Shown here piece after piece: positions 26,955 to 35,304 of a stretch of DNA of 64,000 bases. Positions within the stretch are counted from its first letter, which is position 1, and every line of letters starts with the position of its first letter. Origin of the DNA: Croceicoccus gelatinilyticus (GTDB lineage: Bacteria > Pseudomonadota > Alphaproteobacteria > Sphingomonadales > Sphingomonadaceae); contig NZ_JAHCBF010000002.1 of assembly GCF_018398395.1 (NCBI RefSeq), positions 620,001 to 684,000 of the forward strand, given 5' to 3'. Made by a program: the position numbers and the translations under genes. The notes below the pieces were generated by a model that made no database searches, was not told the origin of the DNA, and saw only the letters and a program-made list of their open reading frames with translations.

Positions 26955-28105
26955 GCGAGTCGCTCGACCGGCAGAAGGCGGCGCTGCTCGACCTGATCGG
27001 ACCGGCGCGGACGCTGCCCGAATGGGGCGCATTGGACGTAGGCGACTGGCAAGCAATCGCCGCGATGGCGCAGCAGCACCGGCTGGAGCCGTGGCTGCAC
27101 CACCGGCTGCGCACGGCCGGGTCAGAGTGGCCGGTTCCAGCCGACCGCGCCGGTCGATGGAAGGATGCCTATCGCACGGCCTCTTTCTGCGTATTGACCG
27201 CTCAGGCTGCTCTCGTTCGACTGGCTCGGGCCTTTGGAGACGCCGATGTGCCCATGGTGGCGCTGAAAGGCGCGCGACTGGCTTTCTTCGACTATCCCGA
27301 AGCGGCCTTGCGTCCGATGCGCGACATCGACCTGCTGGTGACGCCCGATGACCTGCCTCGCGCGCTTGACGCGATGGAACAGGCCGGTTGCGATGTGCCC
27401 GCCGATCGCGAGCGCGCCATTGCCAGGGCGCTGGACGGGGACAAACATCTCGATCCGATCCTGCTGCCCGACTGCCAGCGCTATGTCGAACTCCACCACC
27501 GCATTGCCGAACCGGGCCTGCCGTGCATCGACACTGCTGCGATCCTAGCGAGCGCAAAGGTCGAGATTCTTGCAGGCGCGCCAATCGCCTTCCCCGGTGA
27601 CGCAGAAATGCTTGGCCACCAGGTGCTTCACGCCGCCTACAATCACCGCTTCGATTGCGGCCCGCTCGCCCTGGTCGACATCGCACAGATGCTGACGCGC
27701 TCACCAATCGATGCCGCGAGATTTGCCGCCATGGCGAACGACGGCGGCTGGCTTGCCGGAGCGCGGCTGGTCCTCGCGCTTGTCGACAAGGTGATGGGGA
27801 CGACCGGGCTGGACATAGGGCAGGATCAGGTTCCGCCCGAAGTGCTGGCGGAAGGGGAGCGCCTGCTGCTGCAGGATTTTGACCAGCGGGCGCAGGTCCT
27901 TCTCTCATCGCAGACTGCGCGCGACGGTGTCTTTCCCACTCTGGCGGCCCGCCTTAAGGGCGGCATCAAACGCGAACACGACGAAGGTTTCGCCCGCTGG
28001 TTCATCAGCCGCGCGATGCGCACGGTGCGGCAAGGCAGCGATGCCCGCGCCCGGTCCGAAGCCGCATCGGGCGCAATTGTCGCGCGCTGGCTGGGCCAGC
28101 CGTAA
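26951..28105 (+). CDS. Lasso cluster nucleotidyltransferase family protein
   Basis: A 384-residue protein of the putative nucleotidyltransferase family (NTP_transf_5 type) found in many RiPP and polysaccharide clusters. The catalytic-looking segment is ALKGARLAF followed by MRDIDLLV, whose Asp125-x-Asp127 would bind metal. Its role in lasso clusters is not established as far as I know. Modification of the peptide or of the phosphoserine made by the kinase is a reasonable guess. The start overlaps the exporter stop (ATGA), so it is the last gene of the operon; a 216-base gap follows. Confidence 0.85.
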   Translation: MSESLDRQKAALLDLIGPARTLPEWGALDVGDWQAIAAMAQQHRLEPWLHHRLRTAGSEWPVPADRAGRWKDAYRTASFCVLTAQAALVRLARAFGDADVPMVALKGARLAFFDYPEAALRPMRDIDLLVTPDDLPRALDAMEQAGCDVPADRERAIARALDGDKHLDPILLPDCQRYVELHHRIAEPGLPCIDTAAILASAKVEILAGAPIAFPGDAEMLGHQVLHAAYNHRFDCGPLALVDIAQMLTRSPIDAARFAAMANDGGWLAGARLVLALVDKVMGTTGLDIGQDQVPPEVLAEGERLLLQDFDQRAQVLLSSQTARDGVFPTLAARLKGGIKREHDEGFARWFISRAMRTVRQGSDARARSEAASGAIVARWLGQP

Positions 28106-28321
28106 CACGCCTGCAAACTCCTCGATTAAGAAGGAATTCAGCGGCTATTCACGGGTCGAAAGCTAGTTCGACCTGCAAGACTGCTGGAAAAGCCGCGTTC
28201 GCACCGAACCGGCTGGAACGGCGATCGGGGGCGATGAGTTAGGGTTGAAAGCGTCACGTGGCGCCTCCACCTTCACGCCTTCTCCCCCGCAGACATGAAT
28301 TCTTTCGTATCGGAGATACCG

Positions 28322-28834
28322 ATGAGTGCACTTAAGTTCGGCCTTGGCAAGAAGAGCCTTCTCGCAGCGCCCGTGATGGCTGTCGCGGGTCTTGGCGCGC
28401 TTGCTGCGGCTCCTGCCCCCGCCTTGGCCGCACCGGCCCAGTGCGAAGGCGATCTTTCCGGCAAGTCCTGGCTGAATGTCGAAGTGACCGGCGTCAAAAG
28501 CTCGTCCGGCCTGATGGCAGTCACGATCTATGCCGACGATTCCAGCCGCTTCCTCGTCAGCAAGGGTTCGCTCGACGTCGTGCGTTTCCCGGCCAAGCAG
28601 GGCACGTGGCGCGGATGCGTGAAGCTGCCGAAGAACGGCGTCTATGCCATCGCGATCTATCACGACGAAGATGGCAGCCGTAAGATCAACCGCAGCGGCC
28701 TCGGCCTGCCGACCGAGGGCTTCGGCTTTTCGAACAACCCAAGCACGCTGGCCGGCATCCCCGCCTTCCGCTCGGTCCGACTGAGCGTGCCGAAGCCGGG
28801 TCTGACGACGCGGATCAACATCACTTACCCGTAA
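28322..28834 (+). CDS. DUF2141 domain secreted protein
   Basis: A 170-residue exported protein. The start is set at MSALKFGLG, six bases after GGAGA; an upstream in-frame ATG would place extra residues before the signal. Residues 1 to about 37 form a Sec signal peptide ending in PALAAPA. The mature part is a beta-rich DUF2141 domain, with VTIYADDSSRFL, the KNGVYAIAIYHDEDG motif and GFSNNP. Two cysteines could form a disulfide. The function of the family is unknown. The gene ends at a strong terminator and stands alone. Confidence 0.85.
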   Translation: MSALKFGLGKKSLLAAPVMAVAGLGALAAAPAPALAAPAQCEGDLSGKSWLNVEVTGVKSSSGLMAVTIYADDSSRFLVSKGSLDVVRFPAKQGTWRGCVKLPKNGVYAIAIYHDEDGSRKINRSGLGLPTEGFGFSNNPSTLAGIPAFRSVRLSVPKPGLTTRINITYP

Positions 28835-28862
28835 GAGTTTTCCTCTTCGGACACGGGACATG

Positions 28863-28900
28863 CGCCCCGGCCGCTCGACATGGCGGCCGGGGCGTTTATC
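28863..28900 (+). terminator. Rho-independent terminator after the DUF2141 gene
   Basis: CGCCCCGGCCGC (28863-28874) pairs with GCGGCCGGGGCG (28883-28894) in a perfect 12-bp stem with an 8-base loop, followed by TTTATCTT. Confidence 0.88.
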
Positions 28901-28909
28901 TTGTGGGGC

Positions 28910-30121
28910 ATGAACCGCATCACGAATGACGAACTGACCGCCGCCGCCGAAGCCATCGGGCCAGAGATTACGGCCCTGCGCCGCGCGATCCATGCAGAGC
29001 CCGAACTGGGCCTCGAAACTCCCAAGACGATGGCCAAGGTGCGCGAAGCTCTGGCCGACCTGCCGCTCGAATGGCGCGAAGGTCCGCAGACGACGGGACA
29101 AGTCGCGATCCTCAAAGGCGGCGCGGGCGAAGGACGGCGTGTCCTGCTGCGCGGCGACATGGATGCGCTGCCGATGGGCGAGGAAACGGGCCTCGATTTC
29201 TCCTCCACCATTCCGGGCCGGATGCACGCCTGCGGCCACGACACGCATACCGCCATGCTGGTCGGCGCGGTAAAGCTGCTGGCCGAGCGGGCCGATGCCC
29301 TGCGCGGCGAAGTCATGTTCATGTTCCAGCCGGGCGAGGAAGGTTTCGGCGGGGGCCGCATGATGATCGAGGACGGGCTGATCGACCCTCTGCCCGAGGC
29401 CGCATTTGCCTATCACATCATTCCCAACGCCCCGCACGGGCTGTTCGTGTGCCGCGAAGGCCCACTGATGGCCGCGTCCGACGCGATCGAGATCCGTGTG
29501 AAAGGGCGCGGCGGCCATGCCTCAATGCCGCACTTCTCTGCCGATCCGCTGCCGGTCGCCTGCGAAATCGTAACCGCGCTGCAGGCGATGGTCACGCGCC
29601 GCTTCAATGCCGCCGACCAGGTCGTCGTCACGGTTACCCAGTTCCGCGCCAGCGATGCCGACAACATCATTCCCGACGTCTGCACCTTGCGCGGCACCAT
29701 CCGCACGCTGTCCGCGGAAACGCGCGAACGGGTTCACGCGGCCTGCAAGGACCTGGTCGAGGGTATCTCCTCGGCCCACGGCATGGCGGGCGAATTCATT
29801 GTCGAGCACGGCTTTCCCGTCACCAACAACGATGGGCGCGCTGTCGCTCTTGCGCGTGAGGTCGTGAAAGACCGCTTTGGTGAAGAGGCGTGGTACGAAC
29901 TGCCCGATCCGCTGATGACGGCAGAGGACTTCTCCTACGTCCTCGACGCGGTGCCGGGCGCGATGATCCTGCTGGGCGTCGCAAAGCCCGACGCAGACTG
30001 GCAGAAGGCACCGGGCCTTCACAGCCCGCGCATGCATGTTGACGAAAGCGTGCTGCCGCGCGGATCCGCGCTGCTTGCGGCACTGGCGTTGGAAACGCTT
30101 GAGCGGGGGTTGCCGGCCTGA
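28910..30121 (+). CDS. M20 family amidohydrolase/metallopeptidase
   Basis: A zinc-dependent hydrolase of the M20D group (hippurate hydrolase, IAA-amino acid hydrolase, N-acyl amino acid amidohydrolase). The start used is the ATG after GGGG; it gives 403 residues. Conserved features are GDMDALPMGEETGLDF, MHACGHDTHTAMLVG with the Cys-Gly-His-Asp metal site, and QPGEEGFGG with the catalytic Glu pair. The dimerisation insert contains GRGGHASMPH. The exact substrate is not predictable; cleavage of N-acylated amino acids is typical. The start lies only 10 bases after the upstream terminator. Confidence 0.9.
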   Translation: MNRITNDELTAAAEAIGPEITALRRAIHAEPELGLETPKTMAKVREALADLPLEWREGPQTTGQVAILKGGAGEGRRVLLRGDMDALPMGEETGLDFSSTIPGRMHACGHDTHTAMLVGAVKLLAERADALRGEVMFMFQPGEEGFGGGRMMIEDGLIDPLPEAAFAYHIIPNAPHGLFVCREGPLMAASDAIEIRVKGRGGHASMPHFSADPLPVACEIVTALQAMVTRRFNAADQVVVTVTQFRASDADNIIPDVCTLRGTIRTLSAETRERVHAACKDLVEGISSAHGMAGEFIVEHGFPVTNNDGRAVALAREVVKDRFGEEAWYELPDPLMTAEDFSYVLDAVPGAMILLGVAKPDADWQKAPGLHSPRMHVDESVLPRGSALLAALALETLERGLPA

Positions 30122-30201
30122 TCGCTGGGCGGACAGGATTAGGGCAGTTTTCCTGAACATCGCTGGACCCTGACCGGCCCCTCCGTTAAGGCGGCCACGC
30201 A

Positions 30202-31524
30202 ATGAGTCGCCCCCGCTTCCCCATCCCGTTTCCCAAGCGCCTGAGCGAGGAAATGGGGGACTGGCGACGCCGCGTGGCGACCCTGATCGGGGCCATCGCA
30301 ATCGGTCTCGTCGCACTGGTTTTCGCATGGGCAGGCGACCTTGCGCTCAACCTGTTCCACGCGCTCGAAGCTCGCTGGTTCTGGCTTCCCGCGATCCTTA
30401 CACCCGCAATCTTTGTGACTTGCGCATGGCTGACGCGGATGCTGGCGGCAGAAGCGGCAGGATCGGGCATCCCGCAAGTCATCGCAGCCGTACGCGACGA
30501 GCGTGCGACCGACCGGCTGTTTTCGCTGAAAGCCGGTTTCGCCAAGATCTCGCTGACGGTGCTGGCGCTACTGGGCGGCGCCTCGGTCGGGCGCGAAGGT
30601 CCGACGGTGCAGGTTGGCGCAGCGATCATGACCGCGACCCACCGCATGACGCAGGCTGCCGTGCGCCGCAGCGTCCTGATCGCGGGCGGCGCAGCGGGCG
30701 TTTCGGCGGCATTCAACACGCCGCTTGCCGGGATCGCCTTTGCGATTGAGGAACTGGCCATCGCTTATGAACAGCGCATGGCGGCGCTCGTCATGGGCGC
30801 GGTGATCATCGCGGGTATGACTGCGCAAGGCATCGCAGGAAACTACACCTATTTCGGCTCTATCGACGCGACGCTGCCGCTGCAGACCGTGCTGATCGCA
30901 GCTCCCGTTGCGGGCCTGCTGGGCGGCGCGCTGGGCGGATTGTTCGCGCGGACGCTGATCCGCTCGCGTCAGGCGGCACGGAAGAGCAGGATGTTCGGCA
31001 AGCGTCCCATCCTGCTCGCCTTCGTCTGCGGCGCGGTTGTCGCGGCGGTCGGGATTGCTTCGGGCGGACTGACCTGGGGCACGGGCTATGAACCTGCCAA
31101 GATGGCACTTGAAGGCCAGGTGATGAGCGAGTGGCTAGGCCCTGCGAAGTTCGCCGCCACCTTGGCAACCTCGCTCAGCGGGATTCCGGGCGGCATCTTT
31201 GCGCCTTCGCTGGCAGTCGGGGCAGGCTTTGGGCAGTGGCTGACCTGGCTGTTTCCCGGCGCGACGGCGGGTGCCATCGTCATGCTAGGCATGGTGTCCT
31301 ACTTCACCGGCGTCGTCCGCGCGCCGCTGACCGCCGTGATCATCCTGACCGAAACGACCGGCAATATCGGCCTGCTGCTGCCACTTTTCGCAGCGGCGCT
31401 CTTTGCCGACTGGGCCGGTGCGATGGTCTGCCGCGAAAGGCTCTACCACGCGCTCGCCAAGGATTTCATGCCGCCGGCTGAGGATGACAAGGCCGAGCCC
31501 GCCAATTCCGACAAGCCTGCCTGA
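30202..31524 (+). CDS. ClC family chloride channel/transporter
   Basis: A 440-residue integral membrane protein of the ClC family. It has the three anion-pathway signatures: GSGIPQ in the first half, GREGPTVQ with the gating glutamate, and the later GIPGGIFAPSLAVGA. The gating glutamate suggests proton-coupled exchange as in E. coli ClcA, although channels keep it too. About ten to twelve helices or partial helices are visible. No C-terminal CBS domains are present. The role is probably charge balance or acid resistance. It precedes mtnP by 41 bases on the same strand. Confidence 0.92.
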   Translation: MSRPRFPIPFPKRLSEEMGDWRRRVATLIGAIAIGLVALVFAWAGDLALNLFHALEARWFWLPAILTPAIFVTCAWLTRMLAAEAAGSGIPQVIAAVRDERATDRLFSLKAGFAKISLTVLALLGGASVGREGPTVQVGAAIMTATHRMTQAAVRRSVLIAGGAAGVSAAFNTPLAGIAFAIEELAIAYEQRMAALVMGAVIIAGMTAQGIAGNYTYFGSIDATLPLQTVLIAAPVAGLLGGALGGLFARTLIRSRQAARKSRMFGKRPILLAFVCGAVVAAVGIASGGLTWGTGYEPAKMALEGQVMSEWLGPAKFAATLATSLSGIPGGIFAPSLAVGAGFGQWLTWLFPGATAGAIVMLGMVSYFTGVVRAPLTAVIILTETTGNIGLLLPLFAAALFADWAGAMVCRERLYHALAKDFMPPAEDDKAEPANSDKPA

Positions 31525-31565
31525 ACGCTTTATCGCAGGGCCCGCCTCGCCTATGCGTGGCGGCC

Positions 31566-32453
31566 ATGAAGGACAAATGGGTCATCGGGATCATCGGCGG
31601 GTCGGGTCTCTACGAGATCGATGCGATCGAGGATGCGCAGTGGATCGCCGTGCGATCGCCTTTCGGATCGCCGTCTGACGAGATCCTGTTCGGCAGGATC
31701 GGCGATGTCGAGGTGCGCTTTCTGCCGCGCCACGGCCGGGGCCATCCAATCTCGCCCACCGAACTCAATGCGCGCGCGAATATCGACGCGTTGAAGCGCG
31801 CGGGCTGCACCGACGTCATTGCGATCAGCGCCATCGGGTCCCTGCGCGAAGAGCTGGAGCCGGGCCGTTTCGTCGTCGTCGACCAGTTCATCGACCGCAC
31901 CGTAAACCGGGCTTCCACCTTCTTCACCAGCGGCATGGTCGCCCATGTCTCGATGGCCGATCCGGTGTGCGAGAGGCTGTCGGGCCTTGTCGGCGCGGCG
32001 GTCGAGAAGGCGGGTGGCAAAGTCGCGCATGGCGGCACCTACCTCGCGATGGAAGGGCCGCAGTTTTCCAGCCGCGCGGAAAGCCACATGTATCGCCAGT
32101 GGGGCGCAGACGTCATCGGCATGACCGCCATGCCCGAGGCGAAACTGGCGCGCGAGGCCGAGCTTCCCTACGCGCTTGTCGGAATGGTCACCGACTACGA
32201 CTGCTGGCGCGAGGACGAGGCGGCGGTCGATGTCGCCACCGTGCTGCAACAGATGCGCGCAAATTCGGAAATCGCACGCCGCGCGGTCGTCGAACTGGCG
32301 CACTCGCTGCCCGAAAAACGTACCGTCTCGCCCATCGACACGACTCTCGACACCGCGCTCATCACTGCGCCCTCTGCGCGCGATCCGATGCTGCTGGCAA
32401 AGCTCGATGCCGTGGCCGGACGCATCCTGAATGGTGCTTCAGGCGAGTCATGA
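31566..32453 (+). CDS. mtnP: S-methyl-5'-thioadenosine phosphorylase
   Basis: MtnP splits methylthioadenosine, a by-product of polyamine and homoserine-lactone synthesis, into adenine and methylthioribose-1-phosphate for methionine salvage. The 295-residue protein has the phosphate loop IIGGSGLYE, RHGRGHPISP, the MEGPQFSSRAE substrate region and IGMTAMPEAKLAREA, all typical of the MTAP branch of purine nucleoside phosphorylases. The ATG at 31566 is preferred; a GTG three codons upstream is in frame. Other salvage genes are not nearby. Confidence 0.93.
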   Translation: MKDKWVIGIIGGSGLYEIDAIEDAQWIAVRSPFGSPSDEILFGRIGDVEVRFLPRHGRGHPISPTELNARANIDALKRAGCTDVIAISAIGSLREELEPGRFVVVDQFIDRTVNRASTFFTSGMVAHVSMADPVCERLSGLVGAAVEKAGGKVAHGGTYLAMEGPQFSSRAESHMYRQWGADVIGMTAMPEAKLAREAELPYALVGMVTDYDCWREDEAAVDVATVLQQMRANSEIARRAVVELAHSLPEKRTVSPIDTTLDTALITAPSARDPMLLAKLDAVAGRILNGASGES

Positions 32454-32564
32454 CAGGAAATGTCATCGTCGTAACGCCATCTTTGCCTGTGTCCGGGCTA
32501 TATTTGGCGTAGCATCTGGCCGGGGCCCCGTGCGTACGCGCCGGGCGGTATAGGGGGAAAACGC

Positions 32565-33254
32565 ATGGCAGGTGGCCTCGACATCCTGCACATCGAAGAC
32601 GATTCGCGCACTGCATCGGACCTGCAGCAGCTTGTCCGCGCCACGGGCGACCGCATCACGTGGGAAGCCAACGGCGCAGATGGCCTGCGCCGCGCAGGGA
32701 TCGGCGACTTCGATGTCATCATTCTGGACCGGATGCTGCCCGATATCGACGGGCTGACCGTGGTGAAGCGCATGCGCGAAAGCGGGATCGGCACGCCGGT
32801 CCTGATGCTTTCGGCGCTGGGCCGCACGGTAGACCGGGCAGAAGGGCTGGACGCTGGCGCGGACGACTATCTGGCCAAGCCTTTCGAGGCGACCGAACTG
32901 CTCGCCCGTTTGCGTGCCCTGCACCGCCGTGCCGCCGGCCACGCGCATAGCGCGGTGATCATCCACGGCGCGTTCGAATGCCATGTAAAGGCCCGCACCG
33001 CCTTTCGCGGGTCCAAGCACTTGGCGCTCAGCCCCAAGGAGTTCGAGCTTTTCCGCTACCTGATGGAAAACGCCGGCGAAGTCGTGACACGCGAAATGCT
33101 GTTGCGCGACGTCTGGAAGATGAGCTTTGATCCGCAGACCAACGTAGTTGATGTGAACATCGGCCGCCTTCGCCGCAAGCTGGAGGACGGTTTCAATTCT
33201 CCCGCGCTGGAAACCATCTGGGGTACCGGCTATCGCCTGCTCGACGGCAAGTGA
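32565..33254 (+). CDS. OmpR/PhoB family response regulator
   Basis: A 229-residue two-component regulator. The receiver domain (about residues 1-118) has the acidic pair in IEDDSRT, the phosphoacceptor Asp in VIILDRMLPDIDG and the conserved Lys in YLAKPF. The C-terminal winged helix (about 130-228) shows LSPKEFELFRYLMENAG and VVDVNIGRLRRKLED. It is followed 46 bases later by a histidine kinase gene on the same strand, its likely partner. The signal and target genes are unknown. Confidence 0.93.
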   Translation: MAGGLDILHIEDDSRTASDLQQLVRATGDRITWEANGADGLRRAGIGDFDVIILDRMLPDIDGLTVVKRMRESGIGTPVLMLSALGRTVDRAEGLDAGADDYLAKPFEATELLARLRALHRRAAGHAHSAVIIHGAFECHVKARTAFRGSKHLALSPKEFELFRYLMENAGEVVTREMLLRDVWKMSFDPQTNVVDVNIGRLRRKLEDGFNSPALETIWGTGYRLLDGK

Positions 33255-33300
33255 TCGCGCCTAACGGGCGTGGCTTGCCGCTAGCGGGGGATAGCGCGGC

Positions 33301-34668
33301 GTGACACAGGTCAGACTGCTCGATTCGATCTTCACCAGGCTTGTCGCCTGGTCGATCGCGGTCTGCATCGTCGTCGTGCTGGTGCTGGGCGCGCTTGTCG
33401 GCGCGAAATTCGAACAGCTTTCTACCGCGACGCAGGAAGCCGCCGTCAACGCCGACGTGACCACGCTGTCGGAAGCCTACCGGGACGACGGCGTCACCGG
33501 CCTTGCCCGCCGCATCAACGAACGCCTCGCCTTCAGCGGGCCTGCAGGGTCGGCCCCGCATTACCTTCTCGTCGACAATGACGGCGCGATCATCACCGGC
33601 AACCTCTCGGGTTGGCCGGCCGGCTTCGAGGTCGGGACCGAACCGGAATCGATCGCCTTGCCGAACGGCACGCGGGTCCACGCCCGCGGTCTGCTTTTGG
33701 CAGAGGGCAGATTGTTCGTCGGGCGTGAATCCAGCCTCGACCAGATGATCCTGAACGAGATCGGCTTTGCCTTCGTCGCAGGCGGCCTTTTCGTCGTCTT
33801 TGCGGTGGGTGTCGCGGGAAGGTTGACGACCGCGCGCCTGTCCCGCCGCGTCGACCGCGTGATCCAGGCGTTCCAGAACCCGGACGAGAAACGGCTGGAG
33901 CAGCTGGCAAAGGACCGCAACGCCGAGGACGAAATCGGCGAACTGACCCGCCGGACGAGCGAGACTTTGAACCGGCTCAACCACCTCGTCGATTCGCAGC
34001 GAGAGACGACCGACCTCATCGCGCACGAAATGCGTACGCCGCTGATGCACCTCGATAGCCGCATCCTCAAATCACTGAAGACCGCGCCGGACGATGCGAC
34101 AGCGCAGGGCTTGAGCGAGGCACGCAGCGATATTCGCGGGGTCATCACGATGCTCGAATCGCTGCTCGACATCTCGCACAGCGAGGCGCATCGCGGCGAT
34201 CCGCGCGGGCTACATCCCGTGGACCTGTCGGACCTGCTGGAGCATGTCGCCGAAATCTACGAGGGCAGCGCCGAGGAAACCGGCCACCATTTCGAATGGG
34301 ATATTGCGCCGGGCGTGACTTTCCTTGGCGAGGAGATGCAGCTGACCCGCCTCGTCACCAACCTGCTCGACAATGCGTTCAAGTACGTGCCCACCGGCGG
34401 CACTGTCATCCTGTCGCTGGCGGAAGGCCCGGTGATCACCGTGTCCGACACCGGCCCCGGCATCCCGCCCGAGGACCGCGACGCGATCTTCGACCGCTTC
34501 CGCCGTGCCAAGGGCAATGACGGCAGCAGCGGCGGATCGGGCCTTGGCCTTGCGCTCGCCCGTGCGATCGCGCGCAGGCACGGCCTCGATATCCGGCTCA
34601 AGCCCACGATGCGCGGCGCGACATTCGTGGTCGGCGGCAAAAAGCCGGAAGACGTCGAGCCGGCCTGA
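33301..34668 (+). CDS. Sensor histidine kinase
   Basis: A 455-residue membrane sensor kinase, probably partnered with the response regulator just upstream. It starts with GTG. One membrane helix lies at about residues 14-36, then a periplasmic sensor loop of about 120 residues without a recognised domain, then a second helix around 155-178 and a HAMP-like linker. The HisKA dimerisation helix holds the phosphoacceptor in IAHEMRTPL, and the ATPase domain has NLLDNAFKYVP, DTGPGIP and GLGLALA. The signal cannot be inferred. Confidence 0.92.
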   Translation: MTQVRLLDSIFTRLVAWSIAVCIVVVLVLGALVGAKFEQLSTATQEAAVNADVTTLSEAYRDDGVTGLARRINERLAFSGPAGSAPHYLLVDNDGAIITGNLSGWPAGFEVGTEPESIALPNGTRVHARGLLLAEGRLFVGRESSLDQMILNEIGFAFVAGGLFVVFAVGVAGRLTTARLSRRVDRVIQAFQNPDEKRLEQLAKDRNAEDEIGELTRRTSETLNRLNHLVDSQRETTDLIAHEMRTPLMHLDSRILKSLKTAPDDATAQGLSEARSDIRGVITMLESLLDISHSEAHRGDPRGLHPVDLSDLLEHVAEIYEGSAEETGHHFEWDIAPGVTFLGEEMQLTRLVTNLLDNAFKYVPTGGTVILSLAEGPVITVSDTGPGIPPEDRDAIFDRFRRAKGNDGSSGGSGLGLALARAIARRHGLDIRLKPTMRGATFVVGGKKPEDVEPA

Positions 34669-34681
34669 CCAGATCGCCTGA

Positions 34682-35134
34682 TCAGATGGGCAGCCGCGTC
34701 GTCAACTTGATGCGCCGCATAGCAAAGCTGGAATTGACCGAGGCGACGCCCGGCATGTGGACCAGCACTTTCTTCAGGAACCGCTCGTACTCCTCGATCG
34801 ATCCGGCGACCACGCGCAGCAGGTAGTCGCTGTCCCCGCCGACAAGGAAGCATTCCACGATCTGCGGATGGCTCTCGACCGCCTCCGCGAACGCTTCCAG
34901 CGTATCTTCATCGTGCCGCGTGATGCGCACATTGGCGAATACATCGACGCCAAGACCAACCTTGCGCTGATCGAGCACGATCTCGCGGCTGGCGATCACA
35001 CCGTCCTCTTCCAGCTTCTTCAGCCGCCGCCAGCAAGGGGTGTGCGAGAGGCCCACCTTGTCGGCCAATGCGTTGATCGAAAGCTCGGGCTCTGCCTGCA
35101 GGGTGCGCAGGATCTTCCAGTCGGTATCGTCCAT
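34682..35134 (-). CDS. Lrp/AsnC family transcriptional regulator, probable regulator of the bkd operon
   Basis: A 150-residue leucine-responsive type regulator; a start seven codons upstream (35155) is also possible. The N-terminal helix-turn-helix contains LSINALADKVGLSHTPCWRRLKKLEEDGVI, and the C-terminal RAM domain binds amino acids and forms oligomers (VECFLVGGDSDYLLRV). It is divergent from the branched-chain 2-oxoacid dehydrogenase operon. In Pseudomonas the Lrp-type BkdR sits beside and activates that operon, so the same role is likely here. A-tract-containing sites in the shared intergenic region support this. Confidence 0.88.
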   Translation of the reverse strand: MDDTDWKILRTLQAEPELSINALADKVGLSHTPCWRRLKKLEEDGVIASREIVLDQRKVGLGVDVFANVRITRHDEDTLEAFAEAVESHPQIVECFLVGGDSDYLLRVVAGSIEEYERFLKKVLVHMPGVASVNSSFAMRRIKLTTRLPI

Positions 35135-35158
35135 GCCATTTCGCATTTGCATCAATTA

Positions 35159-35245
35159 GGGAAAAGACTTTTACGCCAGACCGGCAAAAAAGGAAAATTC
35201 TTCCTAGCAGGCCCCGAGCGAGGTTAGATTCAGGGAAAACATTCC
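35159..35245. promoter_or_regulatory. Candidate Lrp operator array between regulator and bkd operon
   Basis: Three related AT-rich elements occur in the divergent intergenic region: GGAAAAGACTTTTAC (from 35159), GGAAAATTCTTCC (35192-35204) and GGAAAACATTCC (35234-35245). The starts are about 33 and 42 bases apart, close to three and four helical turns, as expected for wrapping around an Lrp oligomer. Binding is inferred. Confidence 0.45.
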
Positions 35246-35304
35246 TCTCCAACTGCGTTAGACTGGGAGAGCGGCCCGCGAACCCGCCGCGAGAGGATGC
35301 ACGT

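Noticed and set aside
28212-28237. GGAAC-N17-AGTT before the DUF2141 gene as an EcfG promoter
   Set aside because: The -10 has a mismatch at its first base and there is no other link to stress, so I do not count it.
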